NCBI GenBank assembly: GCA_031262495.1
Contig: JAISHV010000096.1
Coordinates: forward strand, 1 to 37,410
Origin: Ruminococcus sp.
GTDB taxonomy: Bacteria; Bacillota; Clostridia; Oscillospirales; Ruminococcaceae
Length of the DNA stretch: 37,410 nt
Direction of reading: 5' to 3'
A program made the translations under genes and the position numbers. Below the pieces are notes generated by a model that made no database searches, was not told where the DNA came from, and saw only the letters and a program-made list of their open reading frames with translations. Below, one piece after another: positions 1 through 7,594 of the stretch (positions within the stretch are counted from its first letter, which is position 1; each line of letters starts with the position of its first letter).

Positions 1-163
1 AAGAGGGAGAGGGGGCGGCTATCTGAGGCGGTATTACCCCGCCGCCCCCTCTCCCTCTCACCCCCGACACCCCCCTCTCCCTCTCCCCCGGCGGGGTTGC
101 CAAACTGCGCGATTTAGTCTTACTCACCCATTCAGTATATTCACTTCAAGCAACATACAAGAA
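1..163 (+). repeat. Composite GAATGTC/hairpin element, copy 1 (truncated by window edge, subfamily A)
   Basis: The window opens inside the hairpin of this element. Arms at 3-19 (GAGGGAGAGGGGGCGGC) and 41-57 are perfect inverted repeats around a 21-nt loop of the type TATCTGAGGCGG. A C-run polypyrimidine tract follows, then the conserved end containing GATTTAGTCTTACTCACC and CACTTCAAGCAACATACAAG. The octamer array would lie before base 1. The conserved end points towards the 3' end of the chemoreceptor gene. Non-coding; the family assignment rests on close matches to the other copies in this window. Confidence 0.9.
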
Positions 164-211
164 AAAAATCCAATGAATTTCCAAATGTAAAGTTTAAGTT
201 GGTGCTGAGTA

Positions 212-364
212 GTAGGGGCGACCGCCCTTGCAGCGTTGCTGCGTCGCCCGCACATTCCCAAACGCTGTGCGGTTTACTGATAAACGTGACATTCATAATC
301 TGTCTTCTGTCTTCTCGCTTCTGTCCTCTGTGTTGGGACGATGTCCACATCGTCCCGCCCCTAT
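212..364. repeat. REPIN-like GTAGGGGCG element with inverted ends and an internal heptamer array
   Basis: The element starts with GTAGGGGCGACC and ends with CGTCCCGCCCCTAT, so its ends are inverted relatives, and each end carries its own hairpin (for example GGGACGATGT/ACATCGTCCC near 335-356). The core CCGCACA...TGTGCGG followed by GTTTACTGATAAAC is shared with the element at 13546-13680. Between core and right end sits a NNNTCTG heptamer array (about 299-333). Nothing in it looks coding. Resemblance to REPIN architecture (GTAG tetranucleotide next to a hairpin, two units facing each other) is an inference. Confidence 0.7.
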
Positions 365-405
365 AAAAACAGATTATGAAATCTTATTCATAATCTGTTT
401 TATTG

Positions 406-2304
406 TTAATCAAATAAATTACCGAAATTGTTGTTTTTTACAGTATCATCCTCGTCATCATCAAACAGTCCGCCGAAGTTATCATTTTTAGGTGTTTCTG
501 CGGGCGGGTCGTCATCAAACAGTCCGCCGAAATTATTTTGCGGGGCTGTTGCAACAGGCGGGGGATCATCGTCAAATAAACCGCCGAAATTGTTTGCCGG
601 GGCTGTGGCAGTCGCAACCGGTGCGGGATCATCATCAAATAAGCCGCCGAAATTGTTTTGCGGGGCTGTCGGTTGAACCGGCGCGGGCTCATCATCAAAC
701 AGTCCGCCGAAATTGTTCGCCGGGGCTGTCTGTTGAACAGGCGCGGGGTCGTCGTCAAACAGTCCGCCGAAATTGTTCGTCGGGGCTGTCTGTTGAACAG
801 GCGCGGGGTCGTCATCAAACAGTCCGCCGAAATTATTCGCCGGGGGTGTTGCGGTTGCAACAGGCGGAGCAGCAAGCTGCGGATCATCATCAAACAAACC
901 GCCGAAATTGTTTTGCGGAGCTGTTGCGGTTGCAACAGGGGGCGGGTCGTCGTCAAACAAACCGCCGAAACTTCCGGTTGCCGTTTGCGGAGCTGCTTGT
1001 TGTGCAAACATTGGTGTTGCTGAAAACGCCGGTAAATCTGTCGTTTCATTCACTTGCGCCATCATCGCGGCTACTTTTTCGTGGCTCTCGTGTTTAACTT
1101 TGAAACTGTCACATACGCTTTGGAGCGATTTAATGTGGTTTTCAAGTTCACGCGCTGAGGCGGCTGATTCTTCGGCTGTCGCCGCGTTTTCCTGAACCAT
1201 AGCCGAGAGTTCGCTTATCGAGTCGGTTATAAGCGTCACGGATTTTGATTGGGTTGTTGATTCTTTTTGAAGTTTTGTTATATTTTCGATGTTTTCTTCA
1301 GAAATATCTGTTACAGCCCGGAGACTCGTATTTACGGCTTTAACTATGAGGTTGCCGTCGCGCACCGATTTGAGACTGCTGTCGATAAGATGAGCCGTCT
1401 CTTTTGCGGCTTCGGCGGATTTTGCGGCGAGTGTTGCCACTTCGTCTGCTACCACCGCAAACCCTTTGCCGGCATCACCGGCACGTGCCGCTTCAATTGA
1501 TGCATTAAGTGCCAAAATATTGGTTTGAAATGCAATATCTTCAATTACAGAGATAACCTTACCGATATCATTTGAACGTTCGCTGATATCGCGCATAGCT
1601 TCAAGCATCTGTTTCATTGAAGCAGAGACTTCCTGTGTTAACGTCCCCGTTTCGGCAACACGTGACAGAGTAATGGTTGCGGCTCTTACGTTATCATCTG
1701 CCGCTTGTGCTACCATTGAGACGTTCGCTGTAAGTTCCTGAATGGTAGAGGCTTGATTTGAGGCGCGTTCGGCTAAGGTTTTTGACACCATATTTATGCC
1801 GTGAACCTCGTCCGAAACGCCGTGTGTTGCGTGTTGGATTTTTGCAATCGAAAGGTTTATGCTCTCAATCATCATATTGAGGTTGATATTCATTTTGTCG
1901 TGGTCAGAACGTTCGGTAACATGGACGGTATAGTCGTTTTTGGCGATTTCGCCCATTATAAGGGCGCGCCCTTTTATGTCTTCGGCAATATCAAGCATTG
2001 CATCTTCCATCAGCCGCATTTCGCCTTCACAGTCAACATCAGCGGTGATAGAAAGGTCGCCTTGCGCGAGTTTTACTGCATTGTCGGTAATTTTTGAAAC
2101 AGGTGCCGCAATCTCTTTATTAATGAGAAAGTAAGCATACGCCCCGACAGCCGCTCCGAAAAACACGAATGTAACGAATGCGGTGAGTATACGTATGCCG
2201 ATTGACGATGAGCCGAAAATAAACCCTGTAATCGTAACGATTAAGAGTGCGACAGCCGAAGCTATCAAAATTTTCAGTGCCAGACTGAAACTGAGTTTAC
2301 TCAT
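406..2304 (-). CDS. Methyl-accepting chemotaxis protein without extracellular sensor, with C-terminal FGGLFDDDP repeats
   Basis: Chemoreceptor of 632 aa. Two hydrophobic segments (about 10-31 and 37-61) are separated by only a few residues, so there is no periplasmic or extracellular ligand domain. A HAMP region follows (about 62-115), then a helical stretch and the kinase-control hairpin; the tip reads DIAFQTNILALNASIEAARA near 256-275. The signalling domain ends near 405. Residues 445-632 are ten tandem copies of a motif like NNFGGLFDDDP joined by Pro/Ala/Thr/Gln-rich linkers, the last one ending NFGNLFD. That tail is not part of ordinary receptors. It is acidic and probably disordered, and could tether a partner or act as a flexible C-terminal arm. 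The start is the ATG preceded by GAGGGG, with a consensus promoter about 85 bp upstream. No other chemotaxis genes are nearby. A role in sensing an internal or membrane signal is inferred. Confidence 0.93.
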   Translation of the reverse strand: MSKLSFSLALKILIASAVALLIVTITGFIFGSSSIGIRILTAFVTFVFFGAAVGAYAYFLINKEIAAPVSKITDNAVKLAQGDLSITADVDCEGEMRLMEDAMLDIAEDIKGRALIMGEIAKNDYTVHVTERSDHDKMNINLNMMIESINLSIAKIQHATHGVSDEVHGINMVSKTLAERASNQASTIQELTANVSMVAQAADDNVRAATITLSRVAETGTLTQEVSASMKQMLEAMRDISERSNDIGKVISVIEDIAFQTNILALNASIEAARAGDAGKGFAVVADEVATLAAKSAEAAKETAHLIDSSLKSVRDGNLIVKAVNTSLRAVTDISEENIENITKLQKESTTQSKSVTLITDSISELSAMVQENAATAEESAASARELENHIKSLQSVCDSFKVKHESHEKVAAMMAQVNETTDLPAFSATPMFAQQAAPQTATGSFGGLFDDDPPPVATATAPQNNFGGLFDDDPQLAAPPVATATPPANNFGGLFDDDPAPVQQTAPTNNFGGLFDDDPAPVQQTAPANNFGGLFDDEPAPVQPTAPQNNFGGLFDDDPAPVATATAPANNFGGLFDDDPPPVATAPQNNFGGLFDDDPPAETPKNDNFGGLFDDDEDDTVKNNNFGNLFD

Positions 2305-2389
2305 ATGTACCCCTCAAGGATTTGGTTTGGGCAATTTAGCTTATAAAATAGTCTGTATCGCTGAAAAAGAATTCAATTAACGTAAGGTT

Positions 2390-2418
2390 ATTATAGCATA
2401 AGGTATGAAAATTGTCAA
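2390..2418 (-). promoter_or_regulatory. Sigma-A-type promoter of the chemoreceptor gene
   Basis: Read on the minus strand: TTGACA (2418-2413), a 17-bp spacer, then TATAAT (2395-2390). Both hexamers are perfect consensus. The start codon of the chemoreceptor is about 85 bp downstream at 2304. No sigma-D (flagellar) motif is needed to explain expression. Confidence 0.85.
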
Positions 2419-2475
2419 GAAGAAAAAATTGTTTTCTGTGCAGGGGGCGTTGTAAAATTTAAAAATTTATTTTTG

Positions 2476-2755
2476 TGAATGTCGCGTTTGAATGTCGGAT
2501 GAATGTCAGAATGAATGTCAATATGAATGTCATATGAATGTCGTGAATGTCCGTTTGCATGAACTTTGTCAGGGGACAGGGAGAGAGGGGGCGGCTATTT
2601 ATCGTGGCAGGCGTAACGCCGCCCCCTCTCTCCCTATCCCCCGACACCCCCAACCCTCTCACCCCCTGTGGGGTTACCAAGCTGCTTAATTTAGTCTTAC
2701 TCACCCGTTCAGTATATTCACTTCAAGCAATTTCTTAGCTCGTCCGCACTTCGGG
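2476..2755 (+). repeat. Composite GAATGTC/hairpin element, copy 2 (subfamily B)
   Basis: Seven TGAATGTC octamers with spacers of 1-5 nt (2476 to about 2560) lead into TTGCATGAACTTTGTCAGGGG. Hairpin arms AGGGAGAGAGGGGGCGGC (2578-2595) and 2618-2635 are perfect 18-bp inverted repeats. The loop is the GTGGCAGGCG type. A C-run tract, the conserved GTCTTACTCACC/CACTTCAAGC end and the subfamily-B extension TTAGCTCGTCCGCACTTCG follow. The extra AG in the left arm relative to copies 1, 3 and 4 is matched by an extra CT in the right arm. Located between the promoter of the chemoreceptor and the stop of the GGDEF/EAL gene. Confidence 0.92.
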
Positions 2756-2766
2756 AATTATAGATT

Positions 2767-5358
2767 TCAAGCAAAATCCGCGCGTTCTTTATCTGTATTC
2801 TGTACTCTGTACTCTGTATTCTGTATTCTGTCCTCTGTCCTCTGTTCTGTCTTCTGTCCTCTCGCTTCTGTCTGCTGTTTTATTATTTCTTCCGTCAAAA
2901 TTTCACCTGATTCAAAGCGGTTTATGAACTCTACCGCTTCGTTTTCGGTTAAGGGTTTGCTCATGAGGTAGCCTTGCATATAGTCACAATTCATATCGCG
3001 GAGTTTTTCAAATTGTTCTACGGTCTCTACACCCTCTGCAATCGTGATTATGCCTAAAGTGTGAACTAAATCAATGAGACTGTCCGTAACAGCATCGCTT
3101 CGCGCTTCACCGGCTGTATCTATGAACGATTTGTCTATTTTGAGACACTTAACAGGTAAATTCTTGAGGTTTGAAAGCGATGAATATCCCGTCCCGAAAT
3201 CGTCAAGTGCTATAGAAATACCCATATCAATTATTGCTTCAACAATCCCCTTATGTTCGCCTACAAAAGACGATAACACGCCTTCCGTAATTTCTATAAA
3301 GATGTGAGAAGGATTAATACTCGAAATGTCAAGTACGTTTTTGATGTGGTGTAAATAGCCCTTTTGCATAAGCTGAGTCGGCGAAACATTTACAGAAACA
3401 GTTATGTCTTTGCCCGTCAGATTCTTCGCCGTCTGTACAAAACGGCAGGCATTTTCAAATATCCACATACCGAGCTGTACTATTTCGCCCGATTCTTCGG
3501 CTATGTTTATGAAGTCAGAGGGCGGGATATTGCCGAAATCTTTTGACTGCCACCGAAGCAATGCTTCAAAGCCGTATATGCCGCCTGTCTTCATCGGCAC
3601 TATCGGCTGGAATTTAAGATACATTTCACGGTGTGTTAACGCCGAAGTCAGAGCTTGTGCAATATATGCCTTGCGCGGCGGTGTTCCCGGCGCGTCTTTG
3701 GGCGTATAAACTGTACAGTTTTTGCCGTTTTCTTTCGCTGTATGCATAGCCGCATCGGCTTTGCGCAGCAGGTCATCCGTCATTTTTTCGTCGTCCGGGT
3801 AAAGGGCGACACCGACAGAAAAACGGAAGTAAATATCTGTTTCCTCAACTCTCAAAGGATTACTGAAAGCCGCACGAATACTCTCTGTCAGCAGTTTAAC
3901 GGATTCTATACTCTCAAAGGGTATCAAAACAATGAATTCATCGCCGCTGTAACGATATACATTACCTACCGAACCGACTTCTTCACTTAAGCGTTTGGCG
4001 AATGCCCGAAGTGCCGCGTCGCCGAAACGATGCCCGAATGTCTCATTTAACCAGCGGAAATTGTCAATATCTGCAAACAGCACTGCAAATTTTTCGCCGC
4101 TGCCTGTCCCCGAAATGGTTTCAATCCGTTCTTCCATATCCGACAAAAGCATTGCGCGGTTCGGCAATAGGGTTTCTATGTCAATACAGGAGGCGTTTTG
4201 AAGTTTCAATTCGTTTTCTGTAATAATCTTTGAGGTTTTTGTTAAATTAGTTAAAATTTCGGGTAGCTCGCCGCGTTTTTCGGTTTTGCTTAAATCGGGA
4301 TGAACATCAAAATCGCCTTCGGAGAATTTCGCGGCGGTATCTACGATAGCCGAGAGAGGCAACAGTTTCCGTCGGAATAAACTGTTCACGGCGATAAAGA
4401 AAATTATAGCCATCAGCGTTAAAACAGAGATTTGCTGAATTACCACATTTATTGCGTCGCCGTCAATTGCCGTGGTATCAAAAATTACAATAATATCCCA
4501 CCCGCTCACAGAGGTTGAGTCAAGATAATAGTGCAAAGTATTTTTATCATCATATTCAAACGAAGCCGCACCCTGATCATAGCTTGCTGTACGATAAACA
4601 AGCCCCGAAACAGGCGGAAAATCAACATTATACTTTTTGTTGAAATTCTCATTATTCGTCGGTGCGTATATAACAGCGCCTGAACTGCTGATAATCGGGA
4701 ATGAGGCAGAATCCGAGATATAGTTATCCATCAGTCCCGTAAGGGACTTCGTCGGAACTTCAATACCGCAATATGCAACAAGATTGCCGTTGTCATAAAT
4801 CGGCTTGAAGATAGAAAACACTTGCTCACCCGGCGTAAACATACTGTCATAGGAAAATGTTGCGCCGGTTGTAAGCATTCCCGAAGCGGTGAGTTTTTTA
4901 TACCATGACTGACCGCGTATATCGTATTCAATATTATAGGGGCGTCTGCCGTTTGACGAATAGACATAACCCGAATCGGAGAGCATAATCCACGGTGCCG
5001 AAACATCGGCGTCAAAAGACGACAAAGAATTCACAGCCGCCGCTATTCCCGAAAAATCCGAATCGCTGAAGGCTTCGGAACCCATTCCGCGGAGTGCCGA
5101 TACAAATGAATAAATCTGCGTGTTATCCGAAAATCTATTGAGCGCGGCTGTTTTTTCAGATATAAAATCGCGTGTAAGCCCCGACGTAAGGTGCCCTACG
5201 GAATTTATACGTTCGCGCACAGTTGTCTCGGAATTAAGCGTAGTCAATATGTAAGCATAAACTGAAAAGGCGAAAATCAAACACAGACACGCTGTCATAA
5301 AATTTATCGTTAATTTTTTTGCGAGCCTTGACACCTTGGGTTTTTGAGATTTATTCAT
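2767..5358 (-). CDS. Membrane-bound dCache-GGDEF-EAL cyclic-di-GMP enzyme
   Basis: Protein of 863 aa. A membrane segment at about 18-40, an extracellular dCache-like sensor (about 45-295, with the IRGQSWYKK stretch typical of Cache domains), a second membrane segment (about 305-326), a HAMP-like linker, a GGDEF domain (about 390-553) and an EAL domain (about 565-815). The diguanylate cyclase signature reads SGDEF (471-475) rather than GGDEF, so cyclase activity is uncertain. The EAL domain keeps EALLR (598-602), the Asn of SVNVSP, the Glu of IEITE, DDFGTGYSSL (719-728), the Lys of KIDKSF and AEGVET, so it is probably an active c-di-GMP phosphodiesterase. The last 35 or so residues (Q/T/E/R-rich, from about 829) are encoded by NNNTCTG heptamer DNA and are unlikely to belong to the ancestral protein. 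The start ATG is preceded by GGGAGAG. Confidence 0.93.
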   Translation of the reverse strand: MNKSQKPKVSRLAKKLTINFMTACLCLIFAFSVYAYILTTLNSETTVRERINSVGHLTSGLTRDFISEKTAALNRFSDNTQIYSFVSALRGMGSEAFSDSDFSGIAAAVNSLSSFDADVSAPWIMLSDSGYVYSSNGRRPYNIEYDIRGQSWYKKLTASGMLTTGATFSYDSMFTPGEQVFSIFKPIYDNGNLVAYCGIEVPTKSLTGLMDNYISDSASFPIISSSGAVIYAPTNNENFNKKYNVDFPPVSGLVYRTASYDQGAASFEYDDKNTLHYYLDSTSVSGWDIIVIFDTTAIDGDAINVVIQQISVLTLMAIIFFIAVNSLFRRKLLPLSAIVDTAAKFSEGDFDVHPDLSKTEKRGELPEILTNLTKTSKIITENELKLQNASCIDIETLLPNRAMLLSDMEERIETISGTGSGEKFAVLFADIDNFRWLNETFGHRFGDAALRAFAKRLSEEVGSVGNVYRYSGDEFIVLIPFESIESVKLLTESIRAAFSNPLRVEETDIYFRFSVGVALYPDDEKMTDDLLRKADAAMHTAKENGKNCTVYTPKDAPGTPPRKAYIAQALTSALTHREMYLKFQPIVPMKTGGIYGFEALLRWQSKDFGNIPPSDFINIAEESGEIVQLGMWIFENACRFVQTAKNLTGKDITVSVNVSPTQLMQKGYLHHIKNVLDISSINPSHIFIEITEGVLSSFVGEHKGIVEAIIDMGISIALDDFGTGYSSLSNLKNLPVKCLKIDKSFIDTAGEARSDAVTDSLIDLVHTLGIITIAEGVETVEQFEKLRDMNCDYMQGYLMSKPLTENEAVEFINRFESGEILTEEIIKQQTEARGQKTEQRTEDRIQNTEYRVQNTDKERADFA
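2792..2878. repeat. Heptamer (NNNTCTG)n array inside the 3' end of a coding sequence
   Basis: About twelve consecutive units such as TATTCTG, TACTCTG and TCCTCTG, with one slip in phase. The array lies within the reading frame of the GGDEF/EAL gene and encodes its C-terminal tail. Because 3 x 7 nt equals 7 codons, the tail shows a rough 7-residue periodicity. The same heptamer family recurs at many other sites in the window. Confidence 0.85.
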
Positions 5359-5419
5359 AAACTCTCCCGCTGAGGTTTTTTTATTTTAATGAAATGTTAA
5401 GTTAAAATTTATATATTTA

Positions 5420-5448
5420 ATCATAACACAAATTTTATAAAAATACAA
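5420..5448 (-). promoter_or_regulatory. Possible promoter of the GGDEF/EAL gene
   Basis: On the minus strand TTGTAT (5448-5443), 17-bp spacer, TATGAT (5425-5420). The match is moderate and the region is very A/T-rich, so chance similarity is possible. About 60 bp upstream of the start codon. Confidence 0.4.
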
Positions 5449-5558
5449 TTTTTCTAAACAATTTTTATAAAATTTCGTGACTTTGCATAAATTATTATAA
5501 TGTTTTTGTGCAAATTTCCGTAATTTTAATATTCTAAAATTTTACAGGTTACAGGTTA

Positions 5559-5587
5559 TTGACTTTTTATTGAATTTATTCTATAAT
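5559..5587 (+). promoter_or_regulatory. Sigma-A-type promoter of the glycosidase-like lipoprotein gene
   Basis: TTGACT at 5559-5564, 17-bp spacer, TATAAT at 5582-5587. The start codon is at 5635. The predicted transcription start falls at about 5594, almost exactly where an 11-bp inverted repeat begins. Confidence 0.8.
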
Positions 5588-5591
5588 AATT

Positions 5592-5619
5592 GTAAGGGCG
5601 AAGCAAATTTCGCCCTTAC
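5592..5619 (+). repeat. Perfect inverted repeat at the predicted transcript 5' end
   Basis: GTAAGGGCGAA (5592-5602), 6-nt loop, TTCGCCCTTAC (5609-5619). It resembles a single GTAG-type hairpin of the REP-like family seen elsewhere in this window, with one base changed (GTAA). In RNA it would form a stem at the extreme 5' end, ending 15 nt before the start codon, which may stabilise the mRNA or affect translation. Confidence 0.7.
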
Positions 5620-5634
5620 GAAAGAATTTAAATT

Positions 5635-7134
5635 ATGTTTAAAATACGTTCAATTATACTATTTGTAATATTATTGATTATGCTTACCGGTTGTCAGAGG
5701 ATTGGCGGGCACGGGAAAGTGAGAATTACGTCCGCAGAGACTGCTTCTGCACCGGAGTTTTCACTGCCGGTTGTTTCGAGTTCAGCAACAACACAAACAA
5801 TTGCTGTAACAACCGAAACAACAACACCTGAAATTACGACAACAACCGCCGAAATTACCACCGAAACCGAAACAACTACAACACCCGAAACCACGGCAAC
5901 AACAACTACAGTTACAACAACACCGCCTGTTACAACTACCACCGCAGCAACAACAACAACAATAACCACAACCCCCGCGCCTGTTACAACAACTGTTTCT
6001 TTGCCGGTAAGCAATATAGTCAACGGCTATAATACCTTAAATTACGCCGAGCAGAAAGGTTTTTGGTTCACCTATTTAGAATGGGGCACGATGATGAAAG
6101 GGAAAACCAAATCCGAATTTACGCAGAACATCAATGAGGCTTTTGATAATGTTGTGAGTTTGGGGTTTAATACGGTTTACGTTCAGGTTCGGGCGTTCGG
6201 GGATGCCTATTATAAATCAGAACTGTACCCGTCGGGTGAACAATTTGACGGACAAATCGGCGGCGAAATGTCTTATGACCCCCTCAGTGTAATTATAAAA
6301 TCAGCCCACGACAGAGGTTTGTCGGTTCACGCATGGATTAATCCTATGCGGATTGGTTCTGACAGTCAAATTAAAGCGGTATCGGCAGATTTCTTATATA
6401 AACAATGGTATAATTCTGATTTATATAACGGAGAGTATATTGTAAAATCAGCCGATAAATGGTATTTAAATCCGTGTTATAATGAGCCTGTAGACTTGAT
6501 TACGGCGGGGGTAAGAGAGATTGTCGGGAACTATAACGTAGACGGAATTCAGGTTGATGATTATTTTTACCCGACAGAGTCGGCGGAGTTTGACAAGTCG
6601 GCATACAAACAGAGCGGCACAACACTCACCCTCTCCGATTGGCGTAAGGGTAATGTCAACCGAATGGTAAAGAAAATTTACAACGCGGTGCATGAAACGA
6701 ACCCGGACGCGGTTTTCGGGATTTCGCCCCAAGGGTTATTTGAAAATAACACAGAAATTTCGGCGGATATTTATACATGGGCTACCGAGAAGGGATATTG
6801 TGACTATATATTGCCGCAAGTTTATTTCGGTTTTGAAAACAGTACCGCACCCTACGCACAAACAATAGAAAGCTGGAGCAATTTAGTTACAAACCCCGCC
6901 GTAAAACTTGTTACAGGGCTTTCACCCTATAAAATCGGTCTTGAGGACACATGGGCAGGCGGCGGCAAAAATGAATGGATAGAAAACACCGACATTTTAG
7001 CCCGCCAAATAGAAGCCGCAAAATCCCTGAAAAACTACAGCGGCTATGCCTTATACCGCTATGACAGTATTTTTAACCCGGCAAGAGATGTTGCGAAACA
7101 AGTGGATAAAGAGATAGAAAATATAAAAAAATAA
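5635..7134 (+). CDS. Lipoprotein with glycoside-hydrolase-like (GHL10/DUF187) domain
   Basis: Protein of 499 aa. The N-terminus is a lipoprotein signal (hydrophobic stretch, then LTGC with the lipidated Cys at 20), so it should be anchored on the outer face of the membrane. Residues about 45-125 are a Thr-rich, low-complexity linker. The rest (about 135-499) matches the GHL10/YngK-like TIM-barrel family: motifs include GFNTVYVQVRAFGDA, HAWINPMRI, VDGIQVDDYFYP and ISPQGLF. These proteins are thought to act on cell-wall or other surface glycans, but the substrate is not defined by sequence. No strong ribosome site is visible (GAAAG about 10 nt upstream of the ATG). A rho-independent terminator follows directly, so the gene is likely monocistronic. 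Confidence 0.9.
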   Translation: MFKIRSIILFVILLIMLTGCQRIGGHGKVRITSAETASAPEFSLPVVSSSATTQTIAVTTETTTPEITTTTAEITTETETTTTPETTATTTTVTTTPPVTTTTAATTTTITTTPAPVTTTVSLPVSNIVNGYNTLNYAEQKGFWFTYLEWGTMMKGKTKSEFTQNINEAFDNVVSLGFNTVYVQVRAFGDAYYKSELYPSGEQFDGQIGGEMSYDPLSVIIKSAHDRGLSVHAWINPMRIGSDSQIKAVSADFLYKQWYNSDLYNGEYIVKSADKWYLNPCYNEPVDLITAGVREIVGNYNVDGIQVDDYFYPTESAEFDKSAYKQSGTTLTLSDWRKGNVNRMVKKIYNAVHETNPDAVFGISPQGLFENNTEISADIYTWATEKGYCDYILPQVYFGFENSTAPYAQTIESWSNLVTNPAVKLVTGLSPYKIGLEDTWAGGGKNEWIENTDILARQIEAAKSLKNYSGYALYRYDSIFNPARDVAKQVDKEIENIKK

Positions 7135-7142
7135 ATAACAAT

Positions 7143-7178
7143 CGCCCGGATTTGGTAACATCCGGGCGTTCTTTTTTT
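7143..7178 (+). terminator. Rho-independent terminator of the glycosidase-like gene
   Basis: CGCCCGGAT (7143-7151), 8-nt loop, ATCCGGGCG (7160-7168), then TTCTTTTTTT. The T-run merges into the terminal CTTGTATG sequence of repeat element copy 3. Confidence 0.93.
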
Positions 7179-7179
7179 C

Positions 7180-7508
7180 TTGTATGTCGCTTGAAGTGAA
7201 TATACTGAACGGGTGAGTAAGACTAAATTAAGCTGCTTGGCAACCCCACAGGGGGAGAGGGAGAGGGGGACGTGTCAAGCACTAACAAGTTAGTGCGGGG
7301 GTGAGAGGGAGAGGGGGCGGCGGGGTAATACCGCCTCAGATAGCCGCCCCCTCTCCCTCTTGCCCCTGACAAGTTCATGCAAACGTGACATTCACGACAT
7401 TCATACAACATTCATTCTGACATTCATATTGACATTCAAACGCAACATTCACAGACATTCATCCGACATTCAAATGGACATTCATATGACATCCAAACGG
7501 ACATTCAC
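7180..7508 (-). repeat. Composite GAATGTC/hairpin element, copy 3 (inverted, subfamily A, with 20-bp insertion)
   Basis: The only copy in the minus orientation. It begins with the conserved end (CTTGTATGTCGCTTGAAG), passes through the purine-rich strand of the C-run tract, the subfamily-A hairpin and about nine GACATTCA-type units. Relative to other copies, where GTGTCGGGGGTG is continuous, 20 bp (AAGCACTAACAAGTTAGTGC) are inserted after GTGTC; they contain a perfect palindrome with arms GCACTAAC/GTTAGTGC at 7279-7296. The element lies between the terminator of the previous gene and the Ca-ATPase gene. Confidence 0.92.
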
Positions 7509-7560
7509 ATCTGATTTCTGTATCGGCTTGTACTAATATTTTTTAATGATTAATATAATT

Positions 7561-7594
7561 ATACGAGATTACCAAAAATTAAGGAGCCTCGTAT
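7561..7594 (+). promoter_or_regulatory. Inverted repeat enclosing the ribosome-binding site of the P-type ATPase gene
   Basis: ATACGAG (7561-7567) pairs with CTCGTAT (7588-7594). The loop contains AAGGAG (7581-7586), and the right arm overlaps the ATG at 7593. In mRNA this could hide the start codon while leaving the Shine-Dalgarno in the loop. The stem is only 7 bp, so function is speculative. Confidence 0.4.

Noticed and set aside
428-1049. Several long frames opposite or out of frame with the chemoreceptor tail
   Set aside because: They arise from the repetitive, G/C-biased DNA of the NFGGLFDDDP repeats. They lack ribosome sites and show only shadow peptides of the repeats.
2476-2560. CRISPR-like array (short repeats with spacers)
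   Set aside because: The repeated unit is only 7-8 bp and the spacers are 1-5 bp drawn from a few words. CRISPR repeats are 23-37 bp with unique spacers of about 30 bp, and no cas gene is present.
2476-2755. Composite element as a transposon or insertion sequence with its own transposase
   Set aside because: No terminal inverted repeats, no obvious target duplication and no transposase-like frame in any copy; only a non-autonomous origin remains possible.
5694-6023. Val-rich frame opposite the lipoprotein linker
   Set aside because: It is the complement of the Thr codons (ACA/ACC) in the linker of the plus-strand gene.
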